From positions 44,712,602 through 44,776,601 of the forward strand of contig OX387185.1 of NCBI GenBank assembly GCA_947561395.2: 64,000 nt of DNA. The letters are read 5' to 3'. Numbering within the stretch: the stretch's first letter is position 1; each line of letters starts with the position of its first letter. A program made the translations under genes and the position numbers. Shown piece by piece: positions 55,475 to 64,000 of the stretch. The notes under the pieces were generated by a model. The model saw only the letters and a list, made by a program, of their open reading frames with translations. It searched no databases and was not told where the DNA came from. The stretch is from Buxus sempervirens. Its lineage: Eukaryota > Streptophyta > Magnoliopsida > Buxales > Buxaceae.

Positions 55475-56275
55475 TCAACTCAGAACTCCAGAAAATCTTG
55501 ACAGCCATGGTGAAACGTGAAGCAGCGGGATGAGAACCCTTCGATTCGTCAGCCTTCTTGCCTTCATCACTCACGGAAACCCTAAGCGCCCTGGTCTCGT
55601 TGCAGAAACCCTAATCGCTGTTCGACTTCATTCTGTACCTTGCAAATTTAAACTTCTCTATGTAATTACATTTTCGACATTTAATTTGGGCCAACCCGAA
55701 CCTAGCTTGAACTCAAGAAATAGTTTTAGGGTCAAGTTTGGGCTCAAGGAATTCGGGTTTAGGGTGGTCTAAAGATGAGTTTGGGCCAAATAATTTTTTA
55801 TTGGGTTGAGCTCGAGCTCATTAAAACCCGACTCAACCCGCCTTATAGCACTAAAAGAAAGTAGGGCTCATGCCGAAATGGCATCAAAACATGCACAACG
55901 AACCTTGGTAGCAAACATAAAGAAACTTTTTATCGAACAAACACTTTAGTTGGCCAAACAGGTCAAAATGAGGAACCTAATATCGTTGGAATTCCTGCAG
56001 TCCCGAGTTCTAGAATCAAACTTCTCATTCGAGAAAAGGATTATTATAACTTTTATTTGCCGTGGAAGAAGACGAAGAATAAATTTGGGAATCACAATAC
56101 CCCTAGCCTGAGAGACCTCCTGGGTCTATCTTAGCTCCAAGTAGGGCTCTCTTTATTTGTGTTCTCAAACGGGATCCCAATAAGCTTGTAGGGATGGTAA
56201 CAGTGCCGTTTGGGCCGTACATAAGTGGCCCAGCATGGCACATTAAGACATCTATGTTGTTTTCCTCATGTTAAG
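55475..56275. other. Intergenic, no gene recognised
   Basis: Contains a GGGCCAACCCGAACC...GGGTTGAGCTCGAGCTC patch (55688-55840) of the kind seen in degenerate hAT-like ends. TTAAG at 56271-56275 is the left target duplication of the LTR element. Confidence 0.4.
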
Positions 56276-56660
56276 TGATGTAGGATGTGTGGACCCAAAG
56301 TTTAGATTAGTTAGTTACTTAATAAAAATGGAATTTCTGTTTAACTTGTATTAGGTATTTGAATTATATTAGGAGTCTATAGGTTTTAGAGTTAGATTTT
56401 AACTCTTAGTTGTTACTACGAGTAAGAGTCTTAATTTTAGTAGGTTTTTATCTTGTTTTGGGGTCTTTAGAGGTCTATAAATAGGGGGTAAAGGTTGAAC
56501 ACGAATTTGACATTAATTTTTGAAGAATTACAAAGTTGATCTCTTTTATTCCTTATGGATTCAAGGTGTTCATGAATTTTTTCGTCTTCTAGAAAGATAT
56601 CTAAATCTATTCGTCCATCAGAACGATATCTGATCTTTTCTTTCTACCTTCTCTACGTCA
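56276..56660 (+). repeat. 5' LTR
   Basis: Begins TGATGTAGGATGTGTGGACC and ends CTACGTCA. A TATAAATA box is at 56475-56482. It is 385 bp long, against 390 bp in the 3' LTR. Confidence 0.9.
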
Positions 56661-58314
56661 ATTGATATCAGAGCAAGGTCTTCCCTTGTTTCAGAAGGCA
56701 CAGAACAAAGGAGAAGAGAACACTAACCCCATTGATTGTGGAATTGAGGCCTTGTGGCAGAGAACTGAAGAGGATCGTCGAGCGATTAACCGCCAACTTG
56801 AAGAGATCTGGGATCTGTTTGCAACATTAACAGTCAATGTTAATCTGCGTTTCCCACATAGTGAACCAGGGGAAATGTACAGAATCGTCATGGTCGTAGG
56901 CCACAGCAACCAATGGTCTACAGGGAGATTCTACTGATGAAGAGATTGATGGGATGATTTTGTAGAATAACTAGAGATCAGGAAGTTCGTGCTAATAACA
57001 ATACTTTTTGTATGAGGATGGATCTTCTATCTTTTGATGGACAGTTAGGTATCGAAGAATTTCTAGATTGGCTGAGCGAAGTTGAACGCTTCTTCAAGCG
57101 AAGTTGAACGCTTATTCGAGTACATGGGTATAGAAGAAGAGAAGAAGGTGAAACTGGTTGCCTACAAACTGAAGGGTGGTGTTTCTGCCTGGTGGGAGTA
57201 GCTACAAACCTCTAGAGTTCGGCAGAATCATAATAAAATTCGAATATGGCATCGCATGAAGTAGTTGATGAAGACCCGGTTTCTGCCTGTTGATTATTAT
57301 CAAGTCCTATTCTAGCAATACCAGAGATGTTGTCAAAGCAACCAAACAGTGCATGAATATATTTTTGAATTCCAGCGACTTTCCGCTAGGAATGATCTAC
57401 CTGAGACTGAAGGCCAATTGGTGGCCAGATTTGTGGATGGTACGCACCAATATTCATGATCTTGTTATAATGCAGCTAGCAAGTACATTGCAGGACGCCA
57501 TTCAATTAGCCACACGAGCAGAATTGCAAATTAATCGACGAAGCAGTCGGAATTTTAATGCAGGCTATGGTGATAAATTCAATCAGACATAGTGTAGACG
57601 GTGACTAACCCTCACGCTGCACGTAATAATGCTTACGCTCCACCTCGGGTTGATAAGTGTTACTGTTGCGGTCAACCTGGCCATCGTTCCAACCAATGTC
57701 CACAATGGCAAGTCGTGAACCTTGCGTAGATTTTCTTGAGGAAGAAGAACCGATAGAGGTGACTTATGGAGATGATGGGTGATCTTTCTAATGGTTTGTA
57801 GGTTGATGTACACACTACGTAAAGAGAATGCACAATGATATAACATTTTCTCAACACGGTGTACTGTGAAGGAGAAAGTGTGTGACCTAATTATCGATGG
57901 TGGCAGTAGTGAAAACATTATATCCAGAACCATGTTGGACAAGCTTGGGTTAGCGACTGAAAAGCATTAACACCTTATAAGATTGGGTGGATCAAAGATG
58001 TCGGAAGTGTAGTCCAGATTATTGAACAGTGTCGGGTTCCACTCTCCATTGGAAAGTATTACAAAGGCGAGGTCCTTCGTGACGTGGTGGATATGGATGC
58101 GTGTCACATGCTATTGAGGAGGCCATGACAATTCGATCAAGACGTTGTCCACAAGGGCAAGGACAGCACTTACACGTTTTTCAAAGATGGCGTGAAATTG
58201 ATTCTAGCACCAATTGGTATTGGATAGGAAAAGAGAGATCTATGGGAGAACCATGCTCCCACGGCCATTCCAGTGCTTCATTCAAGGACGAGTATTTCTG
58301 TAAGAGGAGGGGAC

Positions 58315-58704
58315 TGATGTAAGACTTGTGGACCCAAAGTTTAGATTAGTTAGTTATTTAGTAAAAGTGGAATTCCTGTTTAACTTGTATTAGGTATTTG
58401 AGTTATATTAGGAGTCTTTAAGAGGTTTTAGAGTTAAATTTTAACTCTTAGTTGTTTACTATGAATATGAGTCCTAATTTTAGTAGGTTTTTATCTTGTT
58501 TTGGGGTCTTTAGAGGTCTATAAATAGAGGGTAAAGGTTGTATACGAATTTGACATTAATTTTTGAAGAATTACAAAGTCTCTCTCTTTTATTCCTTGTG
58601 GATTCAAGGTGTTAATGAATTTTCTTGTCTTCTAAAACGATATCTAGACCTATTCGTCCATCAAAACGATATCTGATATTTTCTTTCTACCTTTCCCCGC
58701 GTCA
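58315..58704 (+). repeat. 3' LTR
   Basis: Begins TGATGTAAGACTTGTGGACC and ends CCGCGTCA. A TATAAATA box is at 58519-58526. It differs from the 5' LTR by numerous substitutions and small indels, so the insertion is not recent. Confidence 0.9.
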
Positions 58705-58709
58705 TTAAG

Positions 58710-59372
58710 AAGATAAAAGACCATGGAGTAAACATGAATTCAATAATAGTGACAATAGAAAACTAGTCATTTTGATGACATCTACAGGAATTGAGAATAG
58801 CAACTGAAAGGCAAGCAGGATTGAAATTAAGTTATTTAACCAAAGGCATTCTACCCAATTGTAATAATCATGTGAGCAACCCCACCCTAAGCTCTCCCCA
58901 CAAAGCTAGCATTGGTGAAGACCAAATGATTTTCACCCATGATTCTTGCCATGGGGAGCTCACAGTGAGCCTACAATCATGCTGATCATCATTACAATAA
59001 GTTAAAAATCGTGAAAAGCTTAAAAGACCTGCACCATGTTAGAGCATTTTCTATGAAGAAAAAATATTGAACTTAATGTCATCATGTGATTACTTGATTT
59101 ATGAGCTTTAGTGAATGTTAATGTTAATTGAACTTTCAAATAAATGAGTACCTGATATGATCAAGGTAGCATTTTTAACATAATCTACAGTTTCTTGGAT
59201 GTAAAGAAATAATTATAAGCATAGAGTTAATAAAGGGGAACAGTACAAATTTCTGCAGATGGAAAGCACAAATGAGAATATACAAGCTGTTCCAAGAAAA
59301 TATGCGCATGAAAAGAGTCTTACTCATTGATCATATGCGCATCAGAGCACTAAAATTGAAAATGATTATGAT
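58710..59372. other. Intergenic / 3' UTR side of the erlin-like gene
   Basis: AT-rich. No gene is recognised; the part nearest 59373 is probably the 3' UTR of the minus-strand gene. Confidence 0.4.
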
Positions 59373-62300
59373 CTACATGTCCAAGCTGTCCTTTCGAACA
59401 TTCTGTAGAAAATTACCAAGCAGCCTCTGATCAAAGACCATGTTAGGTACCTGCATCAACAGCATTTCAGAGTTTAAACCAATGGTAGTAAAACGAAAAG
59501 TTAATTCATTAAAGCCAAAAGTCTGAGGAGAGACGAATTAGAAGATACTAAACCTTGTTTCCAAAGAATATCTTGGAATTATTTGCTATTGATTCAATAA
59601 ATCTAAGTTCAAGAAACTCGGGAGTAAGCTTCAACTTATTTGCTTCAGCTTCTTTCATCACCCTGGAAGATACCAAATAATACAATAGCCCTTAAATTCA
59701 CACCAAATATTTCTGTAGGATCATTCAATTAAGAGAGATGAGTGAGATGATTTGTACCTGTAGAAGTCTGCATCAGCCAAGCTCCTCTCACGAGCAATGT
59801 ACATTTGGTTCTCAATTTCCTGCTGCCTTCTGGAACTGTCCTTCTCCATCAACTTCTGTTCCATGAGGATCCTGCTAACTTGGGAGTTCTTCTCTGCTTC
59901 GGATAAAGCTATCTTCTTCTGAGTTTCTGCTTCTTTTTCAGAAACCTTTTGTTTCTCCATGGCAATCAGGACCTAGATAGAAAGTAATACAGAGTTAAAA
60001 CACAAATTAGCTTCAAATCTAGGATTGGGAGGGTGAAACACAGAAAACCTATGTCATCAGGGGGCCTCCAAATCTTACATTAGAAAAGAAAAAGAGAATG
60101 TTGCTTATCAGTGGTACAGAGTCAAAGACCTTAGTTGCCCTGTATTCCTGTCATAAAGGCCGAATCAAGGTTTTTATTTTTATTTTTTCATTTTTCTTTC
60201 TCCATTCTATTCATCACATTTTACAGTTTTAAATACTAGCTGTTTGATGACATCGAGAGGTTTTATGGCCAGGACCCATTAATATTGGAAGGGAACCCCA
60301 TTTAGCCAAGATTACCCACTATGCATCCGGAATTGGTGCACCTAACACACTTTTGGAATAAAAAACCTATGTTGTTTCTTTGCTAATTGATGATAATTGA
60401 TTCTCTTTTGATACATTGCTTTATCTCAAAGGGAAATAAAATGGATAATAAGAAACAACATGGTTACCTTAGTGCGTTCCTCTTCCATCTGCTCAAAATT
60501 GCGTCTTATGGTAGGCGGAATAGTAGGTTTTGTGACACGCACACTGATAATTTCAATACCTGGAGCATAACGTGTGCAATCACCCTGAAGATTATCCTTC
60601 ATTTTTTCATCAATCTGAAACATACCCATGGTTATTACATCACAAAAGCACCAACAAGGCAAAACTAAATAAATCAAACTAAGAAGATCTTGGCAAAATT
60701 ATTACAAAGTAAATATCAAATAACTCATATATACAACAATAATGCTGCTCCGTGAGTTCTAATACTATTGACCACTCTATCCCCAGTGTCTGGAACATTG
60801 CCACAGTTCAGGTACAATGAGTGACAGGCATAACAGTGCAGGAATCTGATACTTTTTTTATATTATAGCTCACATATTATTTATGGCCTTATAAGCATGT
60901 TTAATTTACTCTTCTTGCCTGATCAAACATATCAATATAAACTTGTTGAAGAGAATGAGCACTACAGAACTGATTGATCTCATGATGAATCTTATCATAA
61001 ATCCACGTGTTGTCATATTGTACACCATAGTTGAGCAATGTTTCATATACATAATCCTTGCGAAGCCTGTTAACAACCTGGAGAAAAATATTTCCATAAA
61101 TTGATAGATTGTAAGATAGAATGGCTAATCAATACAAACATAGAATGTCAAGTAAGGAACAAGCTCTCATCTGCATACCTCTATCTTCTCAAAGCTGATC
61201 ATGACACCACCCTTTGTACCACATGGAATATCCTTTACCTATATTTCATGATCAAACACTCATTGAAAAAATCTGATTATAGCTTTAACAAAGTATGATT
61301 AATGACATGCTAGGGCAACCTCAAGATCTAGCTTCTCTTCACATAGCATCTCGATACAAATCCACACACCCAGAATTACCACAGCATAAGCAATAATCTA
61401 TGGTTGAAGCCTGAGGCACTGATAACTGAGTTGTTGTAGGCTTCCTAACTTTTTCTCCCTTTTATAACAGATTTTATAGAAAGCATTACTTATCTAGCCC
61501 CATTGGATTGTTTATCTAATCAAAAAATGGCCCAACAAAGTCTTGTCTGAACAGACAAATTTTCCTCTGGTTTATGGAAAACCGGAATTACCTGATCTGT
61601 TTGTAGTGTCACTTGAATGGGCTCAAACTGGGTTATCAAGGGCATCTTCAAATGGAAACCTGAAGAAGAGGGAAAAAAAGATTCTCAAACATGCAGTACA
61701 GACCACCAACACAACCCCCCCTCCCAACTGAAACAAAGGAACAAATATTTGGAATTTAATAAAGCACTAAAAGTTCACCTGGATCGGTAACTGTTTTTAG
61801 AAGGGCACCACCTCTCCAATACACTCCAACATGCCCTTCTGGAACTTGATGCAAAATGGATAAGCTACTGCTTGTTGTTGAAAGTGTTGATGGAACCAAA
61901 ATCTGAAAAATTTAAGACAGCACCAAAGAAAGTACTAATGCAAAGCAAGGATGAAATTATGAAAACATGTATTGTTCATATGGCTCTTGAAACAACTTTA
62001 GAATTTCAACCTTGCCAGAGTTTTAAGAACATGACGGGCCAAATGCAAAGAGCTAATTCTCTACATTGCATTTGTCAACTGTAAGGAATAATATGCTACA
62101 AATTCATCTGTTGCTTGGTTACTGTAAATTTTGCAAGAGTATCCATGCAACTGGCCTCAGATGGTTGGCATAAAGTCAGGTGATGAAAACGTATAAGATG
62201 ATGATAATAACTTTATAATTAGTAGATTTAATGTAAATTCTATATTTTCACTAATGAATATATGTTGGGATCACTTTTCTGAAGTATCATGTAGGATGTT

Positions 62301-63636
62301 TCTGATCTCTCTTCCTCCATCCAGCCATTATACGTATAAGCAATTTCCAAAAGCAGTTTATACAACAGCAATTAAACCTAACTCGGTATCTGCAAGTGCT
62401 TGAGATAGTCTAAATGTTTGCATGGCTGTTAACAAAGGCAAAAACGTAAATTAATGGAAGATATGATTTTTGATAAAGCTGAATGGAGAGACAAGATTTG
62501 TGTCCCCAACCCCACTTTGGTGGGAAATGGCTTTTGATGATGATGCTTGCAACAGAGGCAAAAGGGCAAAAAACACATCAACAGAGTCGCATCCTATTTG
62601 ACCATTCAGAAATTCTATTTGTGGTGTTTGGAGGCTCAAAGTATAAGAAGTTGGAACTCGGTGTTTGTGTGATAGAAGAATTTCTGAGCTTTCTGGGGAA
62701 TCAATGGCCATAAACCTTTTGATGCTCCATTCCACATGCTGACTGAACAATAAAACCATGTTCATTGGCACAAAATGCCCTTGAAGGACAGTAATAGTTT
62801 CAATTTGAAGTCACATTGGGAATCCAAATTCCCCAAAATTTTATCCAGCCCCAGCAGTTTTTGATCCAAATCCAGTCTTTCAAAAGCTATTCCTACTGCA
62901 AGAAAGTTGACTTTACCGGGCAGGATTGGCAATAACTTTCTTATTATTGGAACGTTACATTTCCTAACAAATGGCTAATTGCTAGTCCCTATTAACTTTT
63001 TGTTGAAACATTTTTAAAAAATTTGGAGTCGGGATGCAACCGTTCCTGTAAAGATTATCAACTGAACAGATTTCTCCCACTTATCCCATTTCATGTTTGA
63101 TCCATCTATCAACTGCAGGCCCTACGAACCATTTCATTTAAAGTCAATTTAACATTTTAACTTATTATAATCAGTATTATCTAACATAGACAGAGACTCT
63201 ATACACAAATAAGAAACAAACTCTGATTGTAAAGAACGAAAGATACATAACACGATCTAATTCAGTAATTAGCAACGAATCAAAGACACCTATGTCAAGA
63301 AGTCAACGCTGTTTAAGGAAAATTATGACTCCAACAGATTAAATCTTACAAAAAAAAAAAAGCCCTAGAATATGACAGAACGCTAAGCAAAGCACAATAA
63401 CCATGGATCGAAATAGAGATTATAGATCAAGAGGTAATATTGCAAAGGTAGAGATCACTATTCAAGTCATTCTCAGAACAACGTCAATGGTAGCGTGAGA
63501 GAGAAGAGAATACCAAAGCGGCGATAGCGATGAAAGCTATCAGAACTGTAAGTATGGCGGTAAAATCTCCTCCCCCTCCTCCTCCGGGAGGGTACCCAGG
63601 AGGTCTTACTCTCTGTTGTTGTTGCTGTTGATCCAT
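59373..63636 (-). CDS. Erlin-like SPFH (Band 7/prohibitin) membrane protein
   Basis: Nine coding exons on the minus strand: 63514-63636, 61779-61902, 61592-61659, 61179-61238, 60919-61077, 60468-60614, 59758-59972, 59554-59662 and 59373-59450. They join in frame to 360 residues. The N-terminus has a Gln run, a Gly run, then one membrane anchor ([16 protein letters not shown], about 26-41). The SPFH domain follows, with [20 protein letters not shown] (from about residue 58), [20 protein letters not shown] and [21 protein letters not shown] charged coiled coil ([35 protein letters not shown]) comes next, and a C-terminal oligomerisation stretch ends [11 protein letters not shown]. Erlins form ring-like scaffolds in ER lipid domains; in animals they guide ER-associated degradation. 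The plant role is inferred. The intron after 60919 begins GC (CAG/GCAAGA) rather than GT; all others are GT-AG. Confidence 0.93.
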
Positions 63637-63768
63637 GGCGGTTTTTCTCCTCTACTATTTCGCTCCGGTCTCCCAAGTAAAAGCAGTAGCGCCTTCAACC
63701 CATGAAAACCCAAACGCGATCAAAGCACAAAGTCAATGTCTGATCTCTGATCTGGCGTTTCTTTTTTG

Positions 63769-63776
63769 CCACGTGG
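63769..63776. promoter_or_regulatory. G-box CCACGTGG upstream of the erlin-like gene
   Basis: The palindromic CACGTG core lies about 135 bp upstream of the erlin-like ATG. It matches the bZIP/bHLH consensus; a role in expression is inferred from position only. Confidence 0.5.
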
Positions 63777-63799
63777 ACAATGAACGCATGTCCTCGCGG

Positions 63800-64000
63800 G
63801 GTTGATATCGTCTACCGCAGGGTTCCTGCGGCAGACACTCCCGTCTTTCTAGATGCTGCCACTTGTACCATCCCAGGTTGATTGTTCATTCGTAATTTTT
63901 TTTTGTTGTTGTTGTCAAATGTTACTTCAATAACATAAATAACAGTCACAATTGGATGTTACACGTGGCAGTATCCAGGATGACTGCAGCGTACAGGATA
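63800..64000. mobile_element. Partial copy of the MITE family seen at 16410-16800, cut by the window edge
   Basis: TCGTCTACCGCAGGGTTCCTGCGGCAGAC (63808-63836) matches the outer arm of the earlier element (TCGTCTATTG...GTGCGGCAGAC). TTGGATGTTACACGTGGCAG near 63953 matches its core (TTGGATGCTACACGTGACAG). The end GACTGCAGCGTACAGGA lies at the window boundary. Confidence 0.5.

Larger units (their letters stand above)
56276..58704 (+). mobile_element. Ty3/gypsy-like LTR retrotransposon, complete at its ends but with only gag and protease remnants
   Basis: Two similar LTRs (56276-56660 and 58315-58704) bound a 1.65-kb interior. The whole is flanked by TTAAG on both sides (56271-56275 and 58705-58709). 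A primer site, TTGATATCAGAGC, follows the 5' LTR (usual initiator-Met form TGGTATCAGAGC), and a purine tract AAGAGGAGGGGAC precedes the 3' LTR. The interior reads, with stops and frameshifts, as gag (FDGQLGIEEFLDWLSEVERF; KLVAYKLKGGVSAWW; LQDAIQLATRAELQ), a CCHC knuckle CYCCGQPGHRSNQC near 57660, and a protease-like segment (IIDGGSSENIISRTMLDKLG; then VVDMDACHMLL). Reverse transcriptase, RNase H and integrase are absent. The element is defective. Confidence 0.92.

Noticed and set aside
55271-55501. Plus-strand frame overlapping the orphan ORF
   Set aside because: Arg/Pro-rich with no motif; best seen as the shadow of the opposite frame or chance.
57583-57942. 119-residue minus-strand frame inside the LTR element
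   Set aside because: It is antisense to the gag zinc knuckle and protease remnants, with no features of its own.

Overview
This window is nuclear DNA from a flowering plant. The evidence is the set of intron-rich genes for plant-type proteins (plant-expanded EXO70, MRS2 magnesium transporter, ureide permease, mitochondrial glycine-rich RNA-binding protein), AT-rich intergenic DNA, and typical plant transposons. I cannot fix the species; nothing here decides between an early-diverging eudicot and other angiosperms. There is one 200-base assembly gap (9478-9677).

Layout from left to right. RPA1 (minus) enters the window with its first two exons (1-608). Old transposon debris and three consecutive foldbacks follow (about 1100-3280). 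Next come an uncharacterised serine/acid-rich plant protein with a cysteine-rich tail (minus, 5611-7189) and its non-coding leader up to about 8760. After the gap are an intronless EXO70 exocyst gene (plus, 11309-13264) and a six-exon MRS2 Mg2+ transporter (plus, 18847-21335). An intronless presenilin (minus, 25594-26922) lies head to head with a four-exon mitochondrial RRM/glycine-rich protein of the RBG5/ORRM4 type (plus, 29210-33897). Then come a decayed mitochondrial ATP synthase gamma gene that still has its introns (minus, 36088-42268), a seven-exon ureide permease (minus, 45865-50695), and a nine-exon erlin-like SPFH protein (minus, 59373-63636).

The transposon content is well resolved. 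Three hAT-type elements have perfect 8-bp target-site duplications (14943-15477, 39197-40010, 52546-53414); the last keeps a fragment of the hAT dimerisation domain. A complete but internally deleted Ty3/gypsy-like LTR element (56276-58704) has a TTAAG duplication and only gag/protease remnants. There are also LINE RNase H fragments, foldback elements, and very short LINE-like insertions (18 and 27 bp) with 15-17 bp target-site duplications.

The genes are unrelated housekeeping loci (DNA replication, exocytosis, Mg2+ transport, intramembrane proteolysis, organelle RNA editing, ureide/nucleobase transport, ER membrane scaffolds) and do not form a pathway. I found no new biological system. The most informative observations are the intron-bearing ATP synthase gamma pseudogene with two measurable exon indels, the GC-AG intron in the erlin-like gene, the micro-retroposition footprints, and the triple foldback cluster.
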